A DNA stretch of 64,000 nt, taken from positions 1 through 64,000 of the forward strand of contig JAQBOZ010000001.1 of NCBI GenBank assembly GCA_028287785.1, in the 5' to 3' direction. Made by a program: the position numbers and the translations under genes. Below, piece by piece: positions 33,743 through 41,195 of this stretch. Position 1 is the first letter of the stretch. Every line of letters starts with the position of its first letter. This stretch comes from Chlorobiota bacterium. GTDB lineage: Bacteria > Bacteroidota > Ignavibacteria > OLB7. The notes beneath the pieces were generated by a model. It was not told the DNA's origin and did no database searches. It was given only the letters and a program-made list of their open reading frames with translations.

Positions 33743-34408
33743 ATGAGTTCCAAAATGTTCTTCCATAGCCCGATGACCGGATCGATTCTGGTGCTGATGA
33801 TCGCCCTGGGCCCCATCTCCGCGGCCCACTCCCGCACCCGGCTGGATGATGTGCGCGACATCGTTAAAAAGACGAAGGCGCTCTATAATTCCACGACGGC
33901 CGCCGAAGTGCGGTTCGAGCAGGCGGGCGCGAACGGCAGCACATCGGGGACGCTTACCTATTCCGGCAGCGAGAAATTCCGTCTGGAGCTGCCGAAACAG
34001 ACGATCGTCAGCGACGGCGTGAAAACGTGGACATACAGTCCCGACAAGAAGCAGGTGGTGATATCGAAGGCGGCGGGGACAAGCGGACGTCTTACGCCGG
34101 GAGAGATTCTGACGGCGTTCCCCGGCAGCTATGCCACGGAACTGGTCGGCGAGCAGACAGTCAACGGGCGCGCGGTCTGGGTTGTCCGCTGCACCCCCGG
34201 AAACGGTAAAAAGATCGGCGACGTGACGCGCGCGACGCTTTATATCGACAAGGGGACGTATCGATTCCAGCAGGTGGATATTGAGAGCCCGACAGTCGGG
34301 ACGGTGAAACTGCGGATCACATCGGCGCAGTACGGCGTGAAGGTGCCCGAGACGAAGTTCACGTTCGCTCCGCCTCAGGGAGTGCGCGTGGTGGATCTCT
34401 CGCGCTGA
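33743..34408 (+). CDS. lolA: Outer-membrane lipoprotein carrier protein LolA
   Basis: This 221-aa protein has a signal sequence and the LolA beta-fold: IVKKTKALYNSTTAAEVRFEQ, then GTLTYSGSEKFRLELP, DGVKTWTYSPDKKQVVI and YRFQQVDIESPTVGTVKLR. LolA collects lipoproteins from the inner membrane and carries them through the periplasm. The partner LolB is usually missing in Bacteroidota; the DUF4292 protein at 43006-43797 may take its place. A 259-bp spacer before it shows no features. A hairpin follows at 34455-34485. Confidence 0.85.
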   Translation: MSSKMFFHSPMTGSILVLMIALGPISAAHSRTRLDDVRDIVKKTKALYNSTTAAEVRFEQAGANGSTSGTLTYSGSEKFRLELPKQTIVSDGVKTWTYSPDKKQVVISKAAGTSGRLTPGEILTAFPGSYATELVGEQTVNGRAVWVVRCTPGNGKKIGDVTRATLYIDKGTYRFQQVDIESPTVGTVKLRITSAQYGVKVPETKFTFAPPQGVRVVDLSR

Positions 34409-34454
34409 GATTGCTACGCGAGATGAGCGTTCAGAAGGGATATCGAATCAGTGT

Positions 34455-34485
34455 GCCGGGACGCGACGAAAGATCGCGTCCCGGC
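34455..34485 (+). terminator. Perfect hairpin between lolA and the BrkB-type gene
   Basis: GCCGGGACGCGA pairs perfectly with TCGCGTCCCGGC (12 bp, 7-nt loop). It ends only 8 nt before the next ATG, so it could terminate lolA transcripts or mask the start region of the next gene. The next gene has no visible SD. Confidence 0.65.
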
Positions 34486-34493
34486 TGAATATT

Positions 34494-35471
34494 ATGCCTC
34501 GAACCGTGCAGAATACCCCTACCGAATCACATCCCGTCGCCGCGACGACGCCGGCTGGAAAACTGCTTGCACGGGGGCGACGCATCCTCTCCAGTCTCGG
34601 CTGGCTCTGGAAGCATATCGTGGAAGCCGCGTTCCGCGCCGACAGCGATCACGTCTTCATGCTGGCGGCCGGCATCGCCTTCAATATCATCACATCCCTT
34701 GTCCCTACCATCCTTCTGGTGCTCTTCGCGCTCGGCTACTTCCTGGATTCCGCGTCGATCATTCGCCAGCTCAACGAGTACGCGACCACGTTTATCGTCA
34801 CGCAGGGAAACCGCACCGATATTCTGATGAACCTGAGGACGCAGATCGCAGTGGTGATTCAGAACCGCGGAATCGCCGGGATCATCGGCTTCATCGGCCT
34901 GCTCTGGAGTGCATCGGCGCTGGCGGCATCGATTCGCGTATCGGTCAACAAAGTCCTCCGCTGCCGGGAGGTTCGCAACTACTTCATCTACAAGCTCTAC
35001 GACATCATAGCGATCATGCTGATCGGGCTGCTGGTGTTTGTCTCGATTGTCACCGGCCCGCTGCTGCAACTGCTTCTGGCCGCCAGCGATCACGTTGGAA
35101 CGGTGCTGCATCTGGTGGGGATCGAGGGGTTTCTGACCGATATCATCAATTTCGCGATCACCCTCCTCCTCTTCTATGTCATCTTCCGCTATGTCCCCTA
35201 TCAGAAGCAGGAGCGGCATATCATCTGGATAGGGACGCTGACCAGCACCGCGCTCTGGGAGCTTGCCCGCTATGTCTTCAGCTTCTACCTGACGGAATTC
35301 GGAACGCTGGGGCGCGTGTATGGCGCGTACGCGTTTTTCGCGGCGGCGGCGCTCTGGATTTACTTCAGCGCGCTGGTCTTCCTGATTGGAGCGGAGGTGG
35401 CCTATCATATCAAGCAGAGCCGGTGGAACGCGAGAAGGACGTTCAACAGGATATCGCGGGAGATATCGTAG
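34494..35471 (+). CDS. YihY/BrkB family inner-membrane protein
   Basis: This 325-aa protein has about six membrane segments and the family marks FMLAAGIAFNIITSLVPTILL near the start, GIIGFIGLLWSASALAASIR in the middle and RVYGAYAFFAAAALWIYFSA before the last helix. The basic tail (KQSRWNARRTFNRISRE) is typical. The family was once named ribonuclease BN by error; its true role is unsettled, with transport or envelope functions proposed. It runs convergently to the metal-ligand lipoprotein gene. Confidence 0.85.
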   Translation: MPRTVQNTPTESHPVAATTPAGKLLARGRRILSSLGWLWKHIVEAAFRADSDHVFMLAAGIAFNIITSLVPTILLVLFALGYFLDSASIIRQLNEYATTFIVTQGNRTDILMNLRTQIAVVIQNRGIAGIIGFIGLLWSASALAASIRVSVNKVLRCREVRNYFIYKLYDIIAIMLIGLLVFVSIVTGPLLQLLLAASDHVGTVLHLVGIEGFLTDIINFAITLLLFYVIFRYVPYQKQERHIIWIGTLTSTALWELARYVFSFYLTEFGTLGRVYGAYAFFAAAALWIYFSALVFLIGAEVAYHIKQSRWNARRTFNRISREIS

Positions 35472-35539
35472 GGGGAGCGGGCCACCGGCTCGACAGAGCG
35501 ATCATCGCATCGTTTCATAACCGCGACAGAACGATCAGC

Positions 35540-36529
35540 TTATTCCACATGGACCACGAACGGCGCCGTGATGATCTTCCCATGATGCTGGAACTGTCCC
35601 CAGATCTTATAATATCCCGGCGATGGAACGTTGGTATGGAAGATCACGTTGGGCCCGCGATCGGCCTCGGTTCCGGAATCCATCGGCGCTCCCGGCTTCA
35701 TCGCATCGTGACTCATCCCCGATTCCATCGGATGCGCGTGGAGGTAGAGCTTCGTATCGCTCGATAGAATCACCGCATGCCCCATGGCGCCGAGATATGG
35801 CTCCAGATCGGTGATGGGTTTCCCCTTCGCATCGCGGACCTGGAAGTGGAGCATCACATCCTTCCCGGCGGTCAGCTTCTCCGGCATCGGCATCATCGCC
35901 ACCGTATAGCGGCTTCCCCCCGGACTTCCCGGCATTCCCTCGGGAGCCGACAGCACAGATTTCAGCATCCACCCCTCCGCCCCCACCGTATCCGGCGCCG
36001 GCTTCAGCACAAGCCTCTTCGCGGGCTTTCCCACGCCCATCGCCTCGATTTCATATTGGGGCACCTCCTGCGAGCGGCCGTGCGGCGTGTAATCGGCATA
36101 GAGGGCATAATATCCGGCGCGCGGGAACGTGGCGGTCACCGTGAAGACGCCATTCCCCTTGTATTCGGGATGGATATGGTTGAACCATGTGAGATCGGTC
36201 GATACCAGAATCAGGTGCATCAACACGGTATGCGCCGAATCGAACTGCTCGATGGGGCGACCGGTTTTCGCGTCGGTGATCGTGAGTGTCAGCAGCGTCG
36301 GCACGCCGAAGGGGATCGCCCCCGACTCCGGCGCCACGTCGAGTTTTGTTGTGAGCCCGTGGTCATGCGTGCCATCCGCTGTGGCAACCGGCTTCGCGGT
36401 CGCGGAGGAATCATGATGGGCTCGATTTCCCTCCTCCGAATCCTTCCGGCATCCGGTCGCGATCATGCACGCGGCGATCACGACAACGGCGGCGCAATAC
36501 CGCCCGATAATAGTTTTACATGCAGCCAT
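35540..36529 (-). CDS. Met/His-rich lipoprotein, probable periplasmic metal-binding protein
   Basis: This 329-aa protein has a lipoprotein signal with lipobox CMIATGC (Cys27). Two copies of a YtkA/FixH-like beta module are suggested by the matching phrases TWFNHIHPEYKGNGVFTVT with FPRAGYYALYADYTPHG, and KLYLHAHPMESGMSHDAM with SPGYYKIWGQFQHHG. Clusters of His and Met (VAMMPMPEK, HAHPMESGMSHDAMKPG) would suit Cu(I/II) binding. It is located 69 bp downstream of a Cys-tailed ECF sigma gene on the same strand, so it is a likely member of that regulon. Copper binding is inference from composition and context; relatives occur beside heavy-metal ATPases and Cus-type pumps. Confidence 0.65.
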   Translation of the reverse strand: MAACKTIIGRYCAAVVVIAACMIATGCRKDSEEGNRAHHDSSATAKPVATADGTHDHGLTTKLDVAPESGAIPFGVPTLLTLTITDAKTGRPIEQFDSAHTVLMHLILVSTDLTWFNHIHPEYKGNGVFTVTATFPRAGYYALYADYTPHGRSQEVPQYEIEAMGVGKPAKRLVLKPAPDTVGAEGWMLKSVLSAPEGMPGSPGGSRYTVAMMPMPEKLTAGKDVMLHFQVRDAKGKPITDLEPYLGAMGHAVILSSDTKLYLHAHPMESGMSHDAMKPGAPMDSGTEADRGPNVIFHTNVPSPGYYKIWGQFQHHGKIITAPFVVHVE

Positions 36530-36598
36530 ATTCGGGTTTATAAATCGAGGATAAAGAATATATCCGCCACCACGGAAAGAATTACATCGACAATGGAA

Positions 36599-37138
36599 TC
36601 AGGATTTCCGGGCGCATGAACAGTCAAGGCAGCCATGCTCCGCACAGGCTCCGCAGGTTTCCTCCAACTGCCGACGCAGCATCGCTCGTGCCCGGTGCCG
36701 TCTGACCTTCAGATTACCCCGCGTAATTCCCAGCCGTTCGGCCATCGCCTGAGGATCGGCATCACGCAATTCCAATTCCTGAATAAGCAGCGCATCCTCC
36801 GGTTTCAACGCCGGGATAATTCCCGCGAGGCAGGCGCAGATCGCCTGCACTTCCCGCTGCTCCACTGCCTCCTCGTGCATCTCCGCCACCGCCCGCGCCA
36901 GATATCGCGTTTCCACGTCGCGATGCCGGTAGAGATCGGTGATCACATTGTTGATGATCCGGTAAAACCACGGTATGATCCTCTCATCATCGCGCAGATC
37001 GGGGGCCGAGCGAAGCGCCTTCAACAGGCTGTCCTGAAGGATATCCTCCGCCGGCATGGAATCGCCCACCTTTCCCCGGATATATCTGAGAAGCCCGCTC
37101 CGCCCCTCCAGCAGTTTTTCCTGAACATTGTCAACCAT
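36599..37138 (-). CDS. ECF sigma factor with C-terminal cysteine cluster (CorE-like)
   Basis: This 179-aa protein has region 2 (PAEDILQDSLLKAL, IIPWFYRIINNVITDLYRH) and region 4 (LKPEDALLIQELELRDADPQ, ITRGNLKVRRHRARAML). After these comes a short tail with Cys162, Cys165, Cys170, Cys173 and Cys175 (TCGACAEHGCLDCSC). Cys-rich tails of this type define CorE of Myxococcus, a sigma factor that senses copper redox state directly and has no anti-sigma factor. No anti-sigma gene is adjacent here either. Two further cysteines occur in the linker (AICACLAG). SD GGAAGGAT is present. The gene downstream is a Met/His-rich lipoprotein, which fits metal control. The metal is not proven. Confidence 0.82.
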   Translation of the reverse strand: MVDNVQEKLLEGRSGLLRYIRGKVGDSMPAEDILQDSLLKALRSAPDLRDDERIIPWFYRIINNVITDLYRHRDVETRYLARAVAEMHEEAVEQREVQAICACLAGIIPALKPEDALLIQELELRDADPQAMAERLGITRGNLKVRRHRARAMLRRQLEETCGACAEHGCLDCSCARKS

Positions 37139-37267
37139 GATCCTTCCCGCCTGTCGATTGAATGATATGCCGTAAAGACGGACAGCATCGGGCGCGGTTA
37201 CAGACTACGCGCATCGGCGTTACCACGTGCCGGGCCGATACAGAAAAAATATCCCCATTTCACCGGC

Positions 37268-37648
37268 TCAACCATGCGTACGCAACAGATCGATATTCAG
37301 AATTTGCAGCATCGAGCCGACGCACAGCACGCCGAAATTCGGAGTTGTGCCGTCGAAGGCCATCACAATAAGATCCTGATATCCCTGATTATTGGCGGAT
37401 ATCCATGAGAAATTCAATTGCTTTCCGATGAGATCCGGAAACAACTGAACCCGCCTGCGTCGCCTGTCCACCCGCGAGCCAGGGCCTATGCCTATGCTGA
37501 TTTCATCGGTCTCGGATATCGGACGCAGGATCACCGTGCTCTCCTCGAAAAACAGCACGATCTCATCGAAATCGATGCCATAGTCGTTGGAGAGATCACC
37601 CACCTTTCCCTCCATCGCGATCAATATGCCGCCATTCGGAAAATCCAT
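37268..37648 (-). CDS. Small hypothetical protein, immunity-like
   Basis: This 126-aa soluble protein is unrecognised with confidence. It has no signal peptide and is made of short strands (GILIAMEGKVGDLS, IVLFFEESTVILRPI, LNFSWISANNQGYQDLIVMAF). The NNQGYQD turn recalls DUF6334-type proteins often found beside contact-dependent toxins, but this is weak. A GGGGAT SD stands before the ATG at 37648. It is 69 bp downstream of another orphan gene on the same strand, and the two may form a pair. Base composition is lower in G+C than the neighbours. Confidence 0.55.
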   Translation of the reverse strand: MDFPNGGILIAMEGKVGDLSNDYGIDFDEIVLFFEESTVILRPISETDEISIGIGPGSRVDRRRRRVQLFPDLIGKQLNFSWISANNQGYQDLIVMAFDGTTPNFGVLCVGSMLQILNIDLLRTHG

Positions 37649-37717
37649 AACATCCCCGCTACGTTTTTATCGACCGGGTCGAACATTGAAATTCCGATTT
37701 ATTGCCGGTGCCCCGAT

Positions 37718-38293
37718 TTATCGTTTTCCCGCATCTTCCCGAAGAATTTTATCGACGGCCTCCCTGACGACATGCCTGTTTCCCCGATTGAACACCGATG
37801 TATCCAGCATTCGCAGACGAATGGCATTCAATGTCCCGGAGGATACGGTGGGGAGTATTTCCAGAATTCCCCAGACCGATTTCAGCTTTATCAACTGCTC
37901 AACAACGGCCGGAATATCACTGATATCATCGAGCAGCACCAGCCGGGCAAGGAGTTGCCGGCGTGCCCATTCATAATCCTTGAGAATGCTCAACAGATAT
38001 TCGCACTGCGGCACGGTCAGCAGATCGAAGATGGCACAGTCTCCCACTGCACTCTGAGCGGCCCCGTCAAAGCCTTCGATCGTATAATATTCAACAAGCT
38101 CGCGCACTTCCTCCTCCATCAGCATGCCGCCATTGCGGATGCGGCGGGAATAATACATGGCAAAGGCGGAGACTCTTGCATGGTCGCCAAGGTTTTCACC
38201 ATCGCTCAGTTTCTCCACCAGGCCCGCATCCGGCTCGGGACTACGATAAATCAGTTGCAACTCCTGATCGGTCAGCATGGGATTGTTGTACAT
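37718..38293 (-). CDS. Hypothetical alpha-helical protein
   Basis: This 191-aa soluble protein from the chosen start (MYNNPMLTDQELQLIYRS) is unrecognised. It is mostly helical and acidic, with HEAT-like spacing of hydrophobic residues (YYSRRIRNGGMLMEEEVRELVEYY, with FDLLTVPQCEYLLSILKDYEW after it). It has no membrane segment. The longer frame to 38419 begins with a low-complexity arginine-rich stretch that crosses a terminator hairpin, so it is rejected. The start is uncertain because no good SD is present. It is grouped with the small protein downstream; a toxin-immunity or regulatory pair is possible but not shown. Confidence 0.5.
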   Translation of the reverse strand: MYNNPMLTDQELQLIYRSPEPDAGLVEKLSDGENLGDHARVSAFAMYYSRRIRNGGMLMEEEVRELVEYYTIEGFDGAAQSAVGDCAIFDLLTVPQCEYLLSILKDYEWARRQLLARLVLLDDISDIPAVVEQLIKLKSVWGILEILPTVSSGTLNAIRLRMLDTSVFNRGNRHVVREAVDKILREDAGKR

Positions 38294-38370
38294 CGGATTG
38301 CGCCAGATATTGCGGGGTCTTCGAAAATCACATCGAACGTGGTTCCGTCGATGCGTTCTTCCATAACCGG

Positions 38371-38404
38371 CAAAGCCGGCCGCGCATTGCGCTGACCGGC
38401 TTTG
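38371..38404 (-). terminator. Terminator after the L,D-transpeptidase gene
   Basis: CAAAGCCGG (38371-38379) pairs with CCGGCTTTG (38396-38404), with further pairing inside the loop. On the minus strand it follows the transpeptidase stop by 30 nt. Confidence 0.65.
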
Positions 38405-38434
38405 AGGTATCGAAATCATGCTGAAAAAAACGCC

Positions 38435-39658
38435 TTACCCCGCGTCCACCTTCGGCGTTTCGGGGGCCGCTTCCTTTGCTTTCGGTTTCGGCTTGCCCAC
38501 GGCGGCGCGCTTTTCCTTTGCCTTGCGGAGCGCGTTATAGTTGATCGATGCGGAGAGGGAGACCCCCGGACGGATCACGCCGCGAGCGCGGAGCGTATCC
38601 TCGGCGGCCAGATAGCGGGCGCGGTTCGGGATGCCGCCGCGAGCATCGGTGGGGACCTGGGAGATCGGAATCCATGCCTCTTCAACGCCCATCGGGCTGT
38701 CCGGGAGCTTCAGAACATTCTCGCGATTGGAGGCAAGCTCCAGCCACGGCCCGCCACGCGGGCGACTGAAGTCGAAGACATCGATGATGATCACCGGCGT
38801 TCCGGACAGAGGGATCATATGGCCGGCCGTGTCCCTCAACCCGCCTTCTCCCCAACTGAACAGCCACTCGGCATCCGGCATGAACTGGCGGACGCAGGAA
38901 TGGGAGACCGGGCGTCCCGGCATCGTGAACTGATGGAAGGCGTTGCCGGCGTAGAGATGGAAGTTGAAGGTAAACGGCAGCTTCCAGTTCTCGTTGAGCG
39001 ATGAAATCCGCAGGCGCTCCTTCCAGTTCAGCGCGTACCGGCCGGGGAAGGTCGCCTTCCGCTCGGTCCCGCTGTTGCACGCGGCAAAGCGAACCAGGCT
39101 GCCATGCTCGTAGCAGGCATAGCACTGGTATTTGTTGGAGATGAGGACCAGCTTTCTGATCGAGTCCGCGGCCGGATAATGAGCGGGGAACACCGAGTAG
39201 GCGCGGAGATCACCCACGATCGAGTCAGGCACCACAATCGTATCCCCCACGCGGAAGTAGCCGAACTCCTTCCGGTTCAACGTGGTGATGGCCCGGAACC
39301 CGTCGCTCGACTCCTTCGTCTTTCCAAACCGCCGCCGCACGGAATCGAGGAGCGTTTTCGTCAGCGCCATGCGGGTATACTTGATCTCCGGGAACTGGCT
39401 CTGCGCCACGCCGGAGAGCTTCGTCTGATTGCTGTTCTGCGGTTTGGCCGTGTCAGCGTTCGCCACGGGGCGTGCGGCCGGGGAGTCAGACTCCTTTACG
39501 GCCTCGCGCAGGGGAGCGCCCGGCGCCTTTGTATCGGCGGCAGGTTTATCACCGCCACCACATGCGATCATCGTCACCATTGGGACAATGATCGCGATGA
39601 GACGCAATCCGTCTCTCATCAACCATCCATTCCGGATCGAGCGATTCTTCTTCATCAA
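38435..39658 (-). CDS. L,D-transpeptidase (YkuD) lipoprotein
   Basis: This 407-aa protein has a lipobox (VTMIACGGG). The linker is Ala/Pro/Lys-rich, a short LysM-like stretch follows (FGYFRVGDTIVVPD), and then comes a YkuD catalytic domain. The motif FHQFTMPGRPVSHSCVR places the catalytic Cys at residue 255. The usual SHGC is SHSC here, a Gly-to-Ser change next to the nucleophile. The enzyme would cross-link peptidoglycan (3-3 bonds) or attach proteins to it. The C-terminal tail is Lys/Pro/Ala-rich (KPKPKAKEAAPETPK). It stands alone, and a terminator follows. Confidence 0.8.
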   Translation of the reverse strand: MMKKNRSIRNGWLMRDGLRLIAIIVPMVTMIACGGGDKPAADTKAPGAPLREAVKESDSPAARPVANADTAKPQNSNQTKLSGVAQSQFPEIKYTRMALTKTLLDSVRRRFGKTKESSDGFRAITTLNRKEFGYFRVGDTIVVPDSIVGDLRAYSVFPAHYPAADSIRKLVLISNKYQCYACYEHGSLVRFAACNSGTERKATFPGRYALNWKERLRISSLNENWKLPFTFNFHLYAGNAFHQFTMPGRPVSHSCVRQFMPDAEWLFSWGEGGLRDTAGHMIPLSGTPVIIIDVFDFSRPRGGPWLELASNRENVLKLPDSPMGVEEAWIPISQVPTDARGGIPNRARYLAAEDTLRARGVIRPGVSLSASINYNALRKAKEKRAAVGKPKPKAKEAAPETPKVDAG

Positions 39659-39844
39659 CGGTCTACATTAGTCAGAGTTGGGCTGTTGAAGGCCCGCGCA
39701 CGTCTCCGAACGAGACGGTACGTAGGTCCATCGTTCTGGGAACTCGGGGGAACTACAGTCTGAGATTGTCGTCGCGACTGGGACTGGGGGCTTGCTGCGG
39801 ACCTGGGGGGGACCGATGCGATCATCCGTTCGCGGGTGGAGCCC

Positions 39845-40924
39845 CTACAGGGCGGCTCCGGATTGAAGCTTCTCCGCCCGGTCCGCCACCTTGAGCGAGG
39901 TGATCACCGGGTCCAGATTCCCCTCGACAACCTCGATCAGGGGATAATTTTTTGCATCGCCCTCCAGACGGTGGTCGGTCAGCCGGTTCTGGGGGAAATT
40001 ATAGGTGCGGATCTTTTCCGAGCGATCGCCGCTTCCCACCATCCCCTTCCGCTTGGAGGCATAGGCGGAATCGCGCTTCTCCCGCTCGATCTCATACAGC
40101 TTGGCGCGAAGCATCTTCATGGCCCGCTCGCGGTTCTGGAACTGCGAACGCTCCTGCTGGCAGCCAACCACCACGCCGCTGGGAACGTGCGTCAGACGGA
40201 CGGCCGTCTCCACCTTGTTCACATTCTGCCCCCCCTTTCCACCCGACCGGAAGGTATCCATCATGATATCGGCGGGGTTGATGTCGATCTCCACATCCTC
40301 CACCTCCGGCAGAATCGCCACCGACGCCGCCGATGTGTGAACGCGCCCCTGCTGCTCCGTCTCCGGAACACGCTGCACGCGGTGAACGCCCGACTCGAAC
40401 TTCAGCGACCCGAAGACATCCTCGCCGGAGAGCATGAAGGAGACCTCCTTGTAGCCCCCCATATCGGACTCGGAATAGTCCAGCGGCTCAATCTTCCATC
40501 CCTTCGATTCGGCGTAGCGGGTGTACATCCGGTAGAGATCGCCGGCGAAGAGCGCCGCCTCCTCGCCACCGGTTCCGGCGCGGATTTCGACGATTGCGTT
40601 TTTTGAATCGTCGGGGTCCTGCGGGATCAGCAGCACGCGGATCTCCTCCTCCATCGCATCCTTCTTCAACCTGAGCTCCGCGAACTCCGTCTCCGCCATC
40701 TCATGAAGATCGGGATCGTTGGCGGTCATCATCAGCTCCCGCGCGCCTTCCAGATCCGTAATCAGCTTGGAGTAGGAGTGATAGGCCTCCTCGATCGGCC
40801 GCAACTGCCGCTGTTCCCGCATCGCGTCGCGATAGGCGGCCTGATCCTGAGCGAGAGCCGGATCGCCAAGCCGCATCTCTATCTCCTCGTAGCGGCGGTG
40901 GATCTGGCTGAGTTTATCGAGCAT
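39845..40924 (-). CDS. prfA: Peptide chain release factor 1
   Basis: This 359-aa protein has the class I release-factor layout: a helical N-domain, the codon-reading loop, and the catalytic GGQ at residues 231-233 (SGGKGGQNVNKVET). The stop-codon-reading tripeptide region is RVPETEQQGRVHTSAASVAILPE. PxT (here PET, residues 187-189) marks RF1, which reads UAA and UAG, and not RF2 (SPF). The GGQ is likely methylated by PrmC, which is not in the window. Its 5' region is divergent from the TPR gene. Between prfA and the transpeptidase lies a 186-bp spacer with nothing recognisable. Confidence 0.95.
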   Translation of the reverse strand: MLDKLSQIHRRYEEIEMRLGDPALAQDQAAYRDAMREQRQLRPIEEAYHSYSKLITDLEGARELMMTANDPDLHEMAETEFAELRLKKDAMEEEIRVLLIPQDPDDSKNAIVEIRAGTGGEEAALFAGDLYRMYTRYAESKGWKIEPLDYSESDMGGYKEVSFMLSGEDVFGSLKFESGVHRVQRVPETEQQGRVHTSAASVAILPEVEDVEIDINPADIMMDTFRSGGKGGQNVNKVETAVRLTHVPSGVVVGCQQERSQFQNRERAMKMLRAKLYEIEREKRDSAYASKRKGMVGSGDRSEKIRTYNFPQNRLTDHRLEGDAKNYPLIEVVEGNLDPVITSLKVADRAEKLQSGAAL

Positions 40925-41195
40925 TTTCCGTTCTGTTACCGACTGGATTTACAGTAAGTTCCCTGGGCAAACCGCGAGGGGCCTGGCGTGAATCGGCATC
41001 AGCATTGCTGATCTCCGACAAGACGTATCGCGTGATATCGGCAGCGCCATCGTCATTGACGATGGTACACCGATCGTATGGTAGAACGCAACGGCCCCTG
41101 GGAAGAATGGTACAATCTAGCAATCTCCGGGGAATCACTCCCCCATGCCGGGAAGCCGAAGCATTATAATACAGGCGAGAGAGGAACGATTTTCC
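40925..41195. promoter_or_regulatory. Divergent intergenic region (prfA / TPR lipoprotein)
   Basis: This region must carry promoters for both prfA (minus) and the TPR gene (plus). It contains a TATAAT at 41165-41170, 25 nt before the TPR start, without a recognisable upstream hexamer. It also has a perfect 8-bp hairpin, CCATCGTC pairing with GACGATGG, at 41047-41065. Neither can be confirmed by sequence alone. Confidence 0.4.

Noticed and set aside
40353-40380. Mutated codon-recognition motif PET in release factor 1
   Set aside because: The motif is a PxT variant within the normal RF1 range, and the GGQ is intact, so there is no sign of altered stop-codon reading.
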